DNA of 32,508 bases from Treponema sp. JC4 (lineage in GTDB: Bacteria; Spirochaetota; Spirochaetia; Treponematales; Treponemataceae): assembly GCF_000260795.1 (NCBI RefSeq), contig NZ_AJGU01000026.1, positions 1-32,508 on the forward strand. Direction: 5' to 3'. Both the position numbers and the translations under genes were made by a program. Below the pieces are notes generated by a model that saw only the letters and a program-made list of their open reading frames with translations, ran no database searches and was not told where the DNA came from. Below, one piece after another: positions 22,162 to 29,862 of this stretch. Numbering within the stretch: the first letter of the stretch is position 1; every line of letters begins with the position of its first letter.

Positions 22162-23397
22162 ATGTACACTTCCATGCAGAGCGCATTTCTAAATGCAAAC
22201 GGAGAAGAACAAGTTTTTTCGGTTTCGCAGATAAACTCTCTCATTTCAGAAATCCTTCAGCAGACCTTCTTAAACATTACGATTGAAGGAGAAATCTCAA
22301 ATTACAAGCCGAGTGCTGCGGGGCACATTTACTTTACTTTAAAGGATGAAAGCTCAGCTATAAGTGCGGTAATGTTCCGCGGTTCTGCTTACAAACTGGG
22401 CTTTAAGCCAAAAGACGGCGATAAAGTTCGCTGCACGGGAAGTATTTCGGTTTATTCGCCAAGGGGAACCTACCAGATTATTGTAAATAAAATGGAAATG
22501 GCAGGAAGCGGAAACATTCTTCAGCTTCTTGAAGAACGAAAAAAAAAGCTTGCTGCAGAAGGCCTGTTTGACCAGGAGCGTAAAAAGCCCCTCCCATTTT
22601 TTCCACGCACAATAGGAGTTGTTACAAGCCCTACCGGAGCTGCTATCCGCGATATATTACAGATTACAAAAAGACGTAATTCCGCAGTTAACGTAATTAT
22701 TCTTCCGGCTATCGTTCAGGGAACAGACGCAGCGCCGACTATCTGCAAAATGATTGAAATTGCAAACTTTTATCAACTCTGCGACCTTCTTATCGTAGGA
22801 CGAGGAGGAGGTTCCTTAGAAGACCTTTTACCTTTCAGCGAAGAAAGCGTTGTCCGCGCTGTAGCGGCTTCCCGTATTCCAACTATAAGTGCAGTCGGTC
22901 ACGAAATTGACTGGGCTTTATGTGACTACGCAGCAGATAAACGTGCAGCAACCCCATCTGCCGCAGCAGAGTTAGCAGTTCCCCTTATGGCAGATTTACA
23001 GCTGCAACTTGGAGCTTACAAAGATAACTTTTACAATACCATTAAGCAGAAGGTTGAGCATACAAAACTTATGCTTAAAAGCTTTAATCCCGACTCTCTG
23101 GAAATCCGTTTCAGGACAATTCAGCAGCCGCTCTTAAACCGCTTTGCAAATGCAAAGACTGCATTAAGTCAGAATCTTACAGATAAAATCCGGGATTTAA
23201 GAAATCAAATACAGCAGCATAAAACAGTCCTTGAAAATGCCAGCCCGGAAACTATTTTTGCCCGCGGCTATTCAATGGTTGTAGATAAGGCAAGCGGAAA
23301 GGTTGTACGCGATGCAAAGACACTTTCCCTTAATTCAGAAATAGAAATTACTCCTGCAAGCGGAAAAATCAGCGCTTGTGTAACAAAAATAAACTAG
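22162..23397 (+). CDS. xseA: Exodeoxyribonuclease VII large subunit
   Basis: The 411-residue protein has the N-terminal OB-fold (FSVSQINSLISEILQQTFLN; GEISNYKPSAAGHIYFTLKD) and the catalytic domain with PFFPRTIGVVTSPTGAAIRD, DLLIVGRGGGSLEDLLPFSE, ISAVGHEIDWALCDYAADKR and ATPSAAAELAVP. A coiled-coil region and the terminal ARGYSMV block follow. With XseB it degrades single-stranded DNA from both ends during repair and recombination. The length is typical. The ATG at 22162 has no ribosome-binding site; another Met is at codon 5. It is the first gene of xseA-xseB-mutL. Confidence 0.96.
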   Translation: MYTSMQSAFLNANGEEQVFSVSQINSLISEILQQTFLNITIEGEISNYKPSAAGHIYFTLKDESSAISAVMFRGSAYKLGFKPKDGDKVRCTGSISVYSPRGTYQIIVNKMEMAGSGNILQLLEERKKKLAAEGLFDQERKKPLPFFPRTIGVVTSPTGAAIRDILQITKRRNSAVNVIILPAIVQGTDAAPTICKMIEIANFYQLCDLLIVGRGGGSLEDLLPFSEESVVRAVAASRIPTISAVGHEIDWALCDYAADKRAATPSAAAELAVPLMADLQLQLGAYKDNFYNTIKQKVEHTKLMLKSFNPDSLEIRFRTIQQPLLNRFANAKTALSQNLTDKIRDLRNQIQQHKTVLENASPETIFARGYSMVVDKASGKVVRDAKTLSLNSEIEITPASGKISACVTKIN

Positions 23398-23406
23398 AGG
23401 TAAAAT

Positions 23407-23688
23407 ATGAATACTTTTGAAGATAAACTCGAAAAACTTGAAAAACTCAGTAACGACATAAAAAGAAATGATATTTCTCTGGAAGACGCCCTTAAGGATT
23501 TTGAAGAAGGAATCAAGCTTGCTGCCGGAATGGAAAAAGAGCTTGAAAAAATTGAAGGCAAAATCCAGATTCTTATGAATGAGCCTCTTCCAATGGCAAA
23601 GGATAATCCTCCTCAGATGGAACTTTTTGACGGAGCAGATGAATTAACAGGAACAGCCGGCGCTCCACAGGCAGGAACACGTCAATGA
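23407..23688 (+). CDS. xseB: Exodeoxyribonuclease VII small subunit
   Basis: The 93-residue protein has the XseB helical core: FEDKLEKLEKLSNDIKRNDI, SLEDALKDFEEGIKLA and a following helix up to ILMNE. This is the small subunit that wraps the coiled coil of XseA. A ~30-residue acidic, Gly/Ala-rich tail is added. The ribosome-binding site is AGAGG, 9 bases after xseA. Its stop overlaps the mutL start (ATGA), so the three repair genes are coupled. Confidence 0.94.
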   Translation: MNTFEDKLEKLEKLSNDIKRNDISLEDALKDFEEGIKLAAGMEKELEKIEGKIQILMNEPLPMAKDNPPQMELFDGADELTGTAGAPQAGTRQ

Positions 23689-25574
23689 GTCTTGAACACC
23701 CTGTAAAAACGCTTAATGCCGAGGTTGCAAGAAAAATTGCAGCAGGAGAAGTTATTGACCGCCCAAATGCAATTATCCGAGAGCTTATGGATAATGCAAT
23801 CGACTCAGGCGCAAAAAACATTACCGTAGAAATTTACGGCGGCGGAATTGAAAAAATCCGCATTGTTGATGACGGCTGCGGAATGACCAAGGACGATTTA
23901 CAAAACTGTGCCCGTCCTCATGCAACAAGTAAAATTGCCACCGAAGTTGATTTAATGAATCTTACGACTCTGGGTTTCCGAGGAGAAGCCCTTGCCTCCA
24001 TTGCAGCAGTTTCCCGCCTCAGCATAACCTCTGGCGGCTGGAAAATGAGGGCCAGTATTACAGAAGACCACATAATTGAACCGGCAGCCCCTGTTGAAGG
24101 AACTATTGTTCAGGCAGAAGGCCTTTTTGAAAACTTTCCTGCCCGCCGCCAGTTCTTAAAACGCCCTGCTACCGAAGGAATGATGTGTAAAAACACCTTC
24201 ATAGAAAAGGCTTTATGTAAAACCGATATTTCTTTCCGCCTTATTGTGGATGGGGAAATAAAAATAGATTTACCAGCCGGCCAGAGCCAGAAGGAGCGTT
24301 TTGTACTTGCAAACGGCTATTCAGAAGATCTGGCACTTTTTAATCAGATAGAAAATACTTCCAGCCATTTTACAGATGAAAATCCGGACTGGAAGTTTAC
24401 GGTTATAATTGGAGAGCCTGCCGTAAGCCGCTCTAACAAAAAGGATATTTTTATTTACGTAAACGGTCGCCGCATTCAGGAATACTCTCTTGTTCAGGCT
24501 ATCGAATACGGAGGACAGGGCTACTTTCCTAACGGCACTTACCCGGTTGCAGCAGCCTTTATAAATGTTGCTCCAAGCCTTGTGGATTTTAATATTCACC
24601 CGGCAAAAAAAGAAGCCCGCTTTTACGATATTTCAGATTTACACCACGGTCTAAGCTCTACGATTAAGGCCTTTTTCCTTAAATATACCCAGACTAATTT
24701 TGCAGAAGACAAGCCTGCAGATTTTGTAAGGGAATTCTCTTTTGGAGAAGCTGCAATTTCTGAAGTGAAGCCTGCTTACCAGGCCCATATTTCCTATAAA
24801 AATTACTCTCACACAGCTTCTGGCTCAAGTTCAGGGGCAGGCTCAACTGGAGATTTCAGGTCAAGGCTTTTAGGAGGCGGAGGATTTTCAAAGACTACAA
24901 GTGCAGCTTCACAGACAGGGGGCACATTTGCAGCTTCTTCGCTTGCCGAACAGGCGCTTTCAATTACAAAAAACGCTGATAAGTCGGAGGATGCCTTAAA
25001 CTACCGCGCTGACTCGTCAGCGCCTTCATCATCAAAAATCAAATTCATAGGCTCCTGCCTTGGAACCTTCCTCCTTGTTGAAAAAAACAATACCCTTTAT
25101 TTTATTGACCAGCACGCGGTTCACGAGCGCATTCTTTTTGACAAGCTTATGAACAATCAGGGAAAATCTCAGCCCCTTTTGATTCCCTATAAAATCAAAA
25201 CCGAATCAAAAAGTCAGGATAATCAGCTTGAAAAATTAAAGGATTCCCTTACGGCAATTGGATTTACGACAAAAAAAGTTCAGGATGGCGAATGGGAAAT
25301 TACTTCTATTCCGGAACGCTGGACAGGCACTGAATACGACCTTCGCACCCTGCTTTTTGTAAAACACGTTGAACCAGAGGAAATTATACGTTCAATTGCG
25401 GCAATGACAGCCTGTAAGGCAGCGGTAAAGGACGGTTATGTTTTAGATGACCAGACGGCAGCAGAACTTGCAGAAAAGGCTTTTTCGCTGGAAGATCCTC
25501 ACTGTCCGCACGGACGTCCTGTTTACACAACAATCTCGCGGGAACAGCTTTTTGCCCTGGTAAAAAGAACTTAA
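23685..25574 (+). CDS. mutL: DNA mismatch repair protein MutL
   Basis: The 629-residue protein has the GHKL ATPase motifs at its N-terminus: RELMDNAIDSGAKN (Glu33, Asn37), VDDGCGM (61-67), HATSKI and LTTLGFRGEALAS. NFPARRQFLKRP and FVNGR-type (YVNGRRIQEYSL) blocks and the transducer region follow, then a Ser/Gly/Ala-rich linker (~residues 370-445). The C-terminal dimerisation domain carries an endonuclease set: FIDQHAVHERILFD from Asp475, TACKAAVK (Cys577) and CPHGRP (Cys607, His609). MutL links mismatch recognition by MutS to strand nicking. The motif DQHAxxExxxxE has Asp at the last position here. It converges with the next gene, leaving a single base between the stop codons. Confidence 0.96.
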   Translation: MSLEHPVKTLNAEVARKIAAGEVIDRPNAIIRELMDNAIDSGAKNITVEIYGGGIEKIRIVDDGCGMTKDDLQNCARPHATSKIATEVDLMNLTTLGFRGEALASIAAVSRLSITSGGWKMRASITEDHIIEPAAPVEGTIVQAEGLFENFPARRQFLKRPATEGMMCKNTFIEKALCKTDISFRLIVDGEIKIDLPAGQSQKERFVLANGYSEDLALFNQIENTSSHFTDENPDWKFTVIIGEPAVSRSNKKDIFIYVNGRRIQEYSLVQAIEYGGQGYFPNGTYPVAAAFINVAPSLVDFNIHPAKKEARFYDISDLHHGLSSTIKAFFLKYTQTNFAEDKPADFVREFSFGEAAISEVKPAYQAHISYKNYSHTASGSSSGAGSTGDFRSRLLGGGGFSKTTSAASQTGGTFAASSLAEQALSITKNADKSEDALNYRADSSAPSSSKIKFIGSCLGTFLLVEKNNTLYFIDQHAVHERILFDKLMNNQGKSQPLLIPYKIKTESKSQDNQLEKLKDSLTAIGFTTKKVQDGEWEITSIPERWTGTEYDLRTLLFVKHVEPEEIIRSIAAMTACKAAVKDGYVLDDQTAAELAEKAFSLEDPHCPHGRPVYTTISREQLFALVKRT

Positions 25575-25575
25575 T

Positions 25576-26559
25576 CTATTCTGTAACAAGCTCCGGAATA
25601 AGTTCCGGCTCAGTTTCTGTTTTTACTTCAGGTTCTGGGACAGGTTCCGGGGCATTCTGTGTATCATACTTCTGAAAGCGTTCTTCTGTTTCGCGCAGTT
25701 CCAGAAGACGTTTTTCTTCCCTCTTCTTTTCTTCAAGCTTTCTCTGACGCTCTTCTTCGGCAAGTCTTCCTTCTTCAAGAATTACGGCATCTTCTACAAG
25801 CATTTTTTTTCTGGGAATCTGAAAGTTTTTCACCCTGAGAATCTGAAATGGAATCAGGAGAGCCAAAATTTTCGTCAAAGTAGATTTCAGAAAGTTCTTC
25901 ATCCACATTGTAAAAATCAGGATTATCTTCAACAAGCTCATCCCAGTCACCATGCTCATAAAAATCAGGATTTTCGGAATATTCTTCGGTAAGCTGTCTC
26001 TGAGCCGCAGCCTCTGCATCAAGCCGTCTCTGTTCTTCTTTTAAAAGACCGATCAGCTTGATGATTTTCACCCTCTGAGGATTTTTAGGGTCTAGCTTTA
26101 AGAAATTTGTATAATCAGAAATTGCTTCAATGTAGCGCTTAAGGTGAAGATAGCTGTTTGCGCGGTTCAAAAAGGCCCGGGAAAATTTCTTGTCCTGTTC
26201 AATTGAAAAAGTAAAGCATTTGGCAGCGTTATTATAATCTTTAAGGGCAAAATAGGAATTTCCCATATTGTATTGAATTATTGTCTTATTTGTTGAAGGG
26301 CTTTTCATTGCATTTTCAAAAACTTCAATGGCTTTTTTATGCTCACCAGTCTGTGCATAGGCAAGTCCCAGATAATTATAAACGTCAGCGCCTGCCTTAC
26401 CTGTAGCAACTTCGGCTTCCAGAAGAGGAATTGCCTCTTTAAATTTATTCTGAGTAAAGAGAAGAACGCCTTCTGAATAAGCAAAAAGACGGGCTGTGCC
26501 GGTAAAAAAGAAAAGCTCAAAAAAAATGCATATGACAGGAAATTGTATTTATTTCTCAT
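25576..26559 (-). pseudogene. TPR-repeat exported protein, disrupted by two homopolymer frameshifts
   Basis: Three overlapping frames make up one gene. The ATG at 26559 begins a signal peptide (MRNKYNFLSYAFFLSFSF). In the A6 run at 26504-26509 the frame is lost; one more base would give ...FSFFTGTARLFAYSEGVLL and continue as tetratricopeptide repeats (DVYNYLGLAYAQTGEHKKAI; TIIQYNMGNSYFALKDYNNA; SRAFLNRANSYLHLKRYIEA) down to about 25811. In the T8 run at 25803-25810 one base less would join SDSQKK to MLVEDAVILEEGRLAEEERQ, a Glu/Lys/Arg-rich coiled coil, and a Pro-Glu-rich tail. Repaired length is about 327 residues. Intact sequence on both sides of each break suggests recent loss, sequencing error or phase variation. 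The product would be periplasmic or envelope-anchored. Confidence 0.75.
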
Positions 26560-26579
26560 AGTTTTTCCCAATATAAAGT

Positions 26580-26608
26580 TTGACATCAAAAAACAAATAA
26601 TTTAATCT
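26580..26608 (+). promoter_or_regulatory. Possible promoter of the membrane TPR gene
   Basis: A perfect TTGACA (26580-26585) lies 17 bases before TAATCT (26603-26608), about 65 bases ahead of the GTG start. The -10 is poor, so the assignment is tentative. Confidence 0.35.
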
Positions 26609-26671
26609 ATTTATATCTGTTTATCGAAAGATTTTACACACTTTTTAAGATAATCTTGGAGAAACCTGAAC

Positions 26672-28033
26672 GTGTTTGTTGTAATTCTTATTATTATTTT
26701 ACTTCTTGTTGTCGGTGGACTTGGAATTGTCGTTGCAAGAAGCATTATGGCACCTCACAAACTTGATAATGTACCTCGCCTTTTGCGTCAGGGAAAAACT
26801 CAGACAGCAATCAAGATGTGTAAGCAGATTGTTTCAAAGGAACCTAAAAACTATCAGGCTCATTTTTATCTTGGTAAAGCTTATTTAAAGGAAAACAGAA
26901 CAGAGCTTGCCCTTATGGAATATAAAACCGTAAATGACAATGCCTTGTTCGGTGAAGGAATAGAAGAACTTCCATTCCGAAAAGAATATGCCCAGATTTT
27001 ACTGCAGCATAATCAGCAGAATGATGCCCTCCAGAATTTTCTTCTTCTTACAAAAATGGAGCCAAATAATGCCGAAAACTTTTTTCAGGCAGGCCGCATT
27101 TATGAGCTGCAGAACCGCTACGACATTGCCCTTGGTTTTATGCAGAAGGCAGCCATGCTTGATAAAAAGCACGCAAAGGCTCATGCGGAAATCGGACTTA
27201 TGATGTACCGCACAAAACAGTATGAAGGTGCAAAAAAAGAAATTGATATCGCAATTAAATTAAGCCCGGAAACTTATTCTTCTTACTATTATTTAGGAAA
27301 AATTCTTAAAGACCAGAAGGATTTGAACTCGGCAATTAAGGCTTTTGAAAAGGCCCAGAGAGATCCAGAAGTCCGCCAGAAGGCTCTGATTGAACACGGT
27401 TCCTGCTTTATGGTTGCAAACCGCTACGACAATGCCGCAATGGACTTTCAGCGCGCAATCGACCTGGATAAAAACAATTCTAATCCGGAGACTTTGTTTG
27501 CCCGTTATTTCTTAGGACTCTGCTACGAAAAATCCCGAAAAATTGATGATGCCATCAAGCAGTGGGAAGAAATTTACAAGCGTAATAAAAACTTCCGCGA
27601 CGTTGCTTCAAAGCTTCAGGAATACAAGGATTTACAGGCAAACGACTATCTTAAAGATTACCTTACCTGTTCAAATGATGAATTCCCTGAAATCTGCAAA
27701 AATACCGCAGAAAAAGGCCTTAATATGCAGGTGCTTACCTGTGACCTTAAAAAATGGGGCTGCCAGATTACTGGTGTTGCAAAAGGTGATGATTCCTGGA
27801 TGAACGTCCGCAAGCAGGTTATTCTTATCCGCTTTTTCAGAAATCCTGAGCCGATTGAAGATGCTCCTGTCCGCGAGGCAGTTGACCTTCTGAAAACTAT
27901 GAACGCCGTAAAGGCTTTTATGTTCTCAAGTTCAAACTTTACCCAGGCTGCAAAACATTTTGCAGAAAACCGTCCTGTTGAGCTTGTAGAAAAGCAGAAA
28001 CTCGAAGCTGTTCTTTCTAAGGCAGGCTCATAA
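26672..28033 (+). CDS. Membrane-anchored TPR protein with Mrr-like C-terminal domain
   Basis: The start is a GTG at 26672 with GGAG 10 bases upstream. The 453-residue protein has one N-terminal membrane segment (residues 1-23, MFVVILIIILLLVVGGLGIV) and then at least five tetratricopeptide repeats (~35-310), for example QAHFYLGKAYLKENRTELAL and SSYYYLGKILKDQKDLNSAI. The C-terminal ~120 residues (QVLTCDLKKWGCQITGVAKG; NVRKQVILIRFFRNPEPIED; AVKAFMFSSSNFTQAAKHFA) resemble the fold of Mrr-type restriction endonuclease-like domains, but I see no complete D-ExK set. Such proteins are conserved in treponemes. They probably act as cytoplasm-facing scaffolds (inference). It starts a run of three plus-strand genes. 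Confidence 0.82.
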   Translation: MFVVILIIILLLVVGGLGIVVARSIMAPHKLDNVPRLLRQGKTQTAIKMCKQIVSKEPKNYQAHFYLGKAYLKENRTELALMEYKTVNDNALFGEGIEELPFRKEYAQILLQHNQQNDALQNFLLLTKMEPNNAENFFQAGRIYELQNRYDIALGFMQKAAMLDKKHAKAHAEIGLMMYRTKQYEGAKKEIDIAIKLSPETYSSYYYLGKILKDQKDLNSAIKAFEKAQRDPEVRQKALIEHGSCFMVANRYDNAAMDFQRAIDLDKNNSNPETLFARYFLGLCYEKSRKIDDAIKQWEEIYKRNKNFRDVASKLQEYKDLQANDYLKDYLTCSNDEFPEICKNTAEKGLNMQVLTCDLKKWGCQITGVAKGDDSWMNVRKQVILIRFFRNPEPIEDAPVREAVDLLKTMNAVKAFMFSSSNFTQAAKHFAENRPVELVEKQKLEAVLSKAGS

Positions 28034-28045
28034 AAGTCCTTTAAA

Positions 28046-28825
28046 ATGAAAATCTTATGCCTTTCAGATTATGTCGATCCTCTCATTTATAATCCAAACT
28101 TGAAAAATGCCTTTCCGGACATTGATATGGTTCTTTGTGCCGGAGACCTTCCTATGGATTATATTGATTTTGTCGTTACAATACTGAATAAGCCTACATA
28201 TTTTGTATTCGGCAATCATAATCTTAAGGAATTACGCTTTTACGAAAAAAATCCCTCACACCTTCCTATGAACCAGGCTCAGGCGCCAAGGCAGTTTATC
28301 CGCCCGGACGCTCCAACCCACGGTGCAATTTATGCAGGCTTTAAATGCCTTGAAAATAAAAACCTTTCCTACATTGATCCCAAAACCGGAAAGAAGACTC
28401 CCCTTTTAATTGCAGGAATATCGGGAACCTGTAAATACAATAACGGAGCCTGTCAGTTTACAGACCGCGAAATGAAGCATCTTTTGAAAAAGTTTTCTCT
28501 GCGTTTGTTATGGAACAAAATCCGTTACGGACGCTATCTGGATATTTTTTTAACACATGCAACTCCGCGTCATATACACGACCACGAAGATCCCTGCCAC
28601 ATAGGTTTTGACTGCTTCAACTGGTTTTTACAGAAATTTAAGCCAAGCCTTATGATTCACGGTCACATTCATCTTTATGATATGCGGGAAGAAAGAATCG
28701 GAACTTATTACGGAACAAAAATCATAAATGCCTATGCCCATTGCATAGTAGAATTTCCAGATACCTCTGACATAAAGTCGGAAAATGTATCTCAGGAACT
28801 TGCAAAGGAGGATTTACAAAAATGA
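28046..28825 (+). CDS. Calcineurin-like metallophosphoesterase
   Basis: The 259-residue protein has most metallophosphoesterase motifs: LCLSDYVDP (Asp8), VLCAGDLP (Asp34), FVFGNHN (Asn57, His58), FLTHATP and LMIHGHIHLYD. The first motif, normally DxH, reads Asp8-Tyr-Val10, so one metal ligand is missing or supplied elsewhere. The enzyme would hydrolyse phosphomonoesters or diesters in a two-metal site; the substrate is unknown. The start is weakly signalled. It lies 12 bases after the TPR gene and overlaps the next gene by an ATGA preceded by AAAGGAGG, so the three are likely co-transcribed. Confidence 0.85.
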   Translation: MKILCLSDYVDPLIYNPNLKNAFPDIDMVLCAGDLPMDYIDFVVTILNKPTYFVFGNHNLKELRFYEKNPSHLPMNQAQAPRQFIRPDAPTHGAIYAGFKCLENKNLSYIDPKTGKKTPLLIAGISGTCKYNNGACQFTDREMKHLLKKFSLRLLWNKIRYGRYLDIFLTHATPRHIHDHEDPCHIGFDCFNWFLQKFKPSLMIHGHIHLYDMREERIGTYYGTKIINAYAHCIVEFPDTSDIKSENVSQELAKEDLQK

Positions 28826-29745
28826 GCATGACAACAGCACAGACCGAAGAGGATTTTTCAAAGGCTCACAACAAGGCCTTTTTTAATGAAATACAGCATT
28901 TTTTAAGTCCTGAAGAAGCCCGTCTTCTTTCCTTAAATGATGTAAAGCAGCTTATAAAGCCAAAAAACGAAACTTATATCGGCATGCAGACTATTGCAGT
29001 TGATAAGGTTGTAGGAAGTGAAGGCCGCTACAACGACTTTGACAACCGTTTTTTCCCAAAAAATACCCATCTCAGAAACCGCTGGCAGCATGTTGATGAA
29101 GCCGCAATCAATTCTGTAGTTCTTCCACCGATTAAGGTTTATGAACTTGCAGGACTTTATTTTGTCCGCGACGGAAATCACCGGGTTTCAGTTGCAAAAG
29201 CAAGGGGAACAGAATTTATTGATGCGGAAGTAGTTTCTTTGCAGAGTGAAGTCGTCCTTAAGCGTCCAAACAACCTTAAGGATGTAATCCGCCAGATTAT
29301 AAACTATGAAAAGCGTTCCTTTTATGCAGAAACCGGCTTTGGTGACATAACTGATTACTGGTGCCTGGATTTTTCTACAACAGGAAGCTACGACGTTATT
29401 TATAATCATATTTTAACCCACAAATACTATCTCAATCTTCATAAAACAGAAGAAGTATCTATGGAAGAAGCCATAACTTCCTGGTTTGAAAGCGTTTACT
29501 ACCCTCTTGCAGTTACAATTCAAAAGAAAAAACTGATGAAACATTTTAAAAAACAGACCGTTTCAGATCTTTATGTCTGGATTGTGCGTTACTGGGATGA
29601 TTTGAAATCAAAATTCGGCGATGAAAATGTTTCTATGGATAAAGCCGTAACAGATTTTTACAATATGAATAAAATTCCTTTACTGCGAAAGCTGAAAAAT
29701 AAAACAATCGGCTTTATTTTGAGGAAAAAGATTCAGCAAAACTGA
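28822..29745 (+). CDS. ParB/sulfiredoxin-fold protein
   Basis: The 307-residue protein contains VLPPIKVYELAGLYFVRDGN and HRVSVAKARGTEFIDAEVVS (DGNHR at residues 117-121), the core of the ParB N-terminal/Srx-like nucleotide-binding fold. No helix-turn-helix DNA-binding region like that of true ParB is evident; the C-terminal half is helical with many aromatic and basic residues and ends in a basic stretch. ParB-fold proteins bind and hydrolyse CTP or ATP. Whether this one does so, and what it regulates, is not visible. It has a strong AAAGGAGG site and is coupled to the metallophosphoesterase. Confidence 0.75.
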   Translation: MSMTTAQTEEDFSKAHNKAFFNEIQHFLSPEEARLLSLNDVKQLIKPKNETYIGMQTIAVDKVVGSEGRYNDFDNRFFPKNTHLRNRWQHVDEAAINSVVLPPIKVYELAGLYFVRDGNHRVSVAKARGTEFIDAEVVSLQSEVVLKRPNNLKDVIRQIINYEKRSFYAETGFGDITDYWCLDFSTTGSYDVIYNHILTHKYYLNLHKTEEVSMEEAITSWFESVYYPLAVTIQKKKLMKHFKKQTVSDLYVWIVRYWDDLKSKFGDENVSMDKAVTDFYNMNKIPLLRKLKNKTIGFILRKKIQQN

Positions 29746-29788
29746 TAAAGCAGGGGAAAATTTGGTTTATGTATAGCGCTAAAAAAAC

Positions 29789-29817
29789 TTGACGACAGAA
29801 AACTTCAAGATTATAAT
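29789..29817 (+). promoter_or_regulatory. Promoter of the partner-switching operon
   Basis: TTGACG (29789-29794) and a perfect TATAAT (29812-29817) are 17 bases apart, about 45 bases before the start codon. A TATTAT follows at about 29826 and might be a second -10. Confidence 0.85.
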
Positions 29818-29862
29818 TTAATTTGTATTATAAGGTACGAATATAAAGGGAGATAAAAAACT

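Noticed and set aside
25593-25608. Hairpin CCGGAA-TAAG-TTCCGG as a mutL terminator
   Set aside because: It lies within the coding sequence of the Pro-Glu-rich tail of the opposite gene and lacks a T-run.
25576-26022. Separate 148-codon gene
   Set aside because: Its first half is an out-of-frame reading of the TPR gene, and only the Glu/Lys-rich end from about 25802 is real; it has no start signals of its own.
26305-26589. Separate 94-codon gene with a signal peptide
   Set aside because: Only its first ~20 residues from 26559 make sense; the rest is the out-of-frame translation of the TPR gene, so I treat it as part of the disrupted gene.
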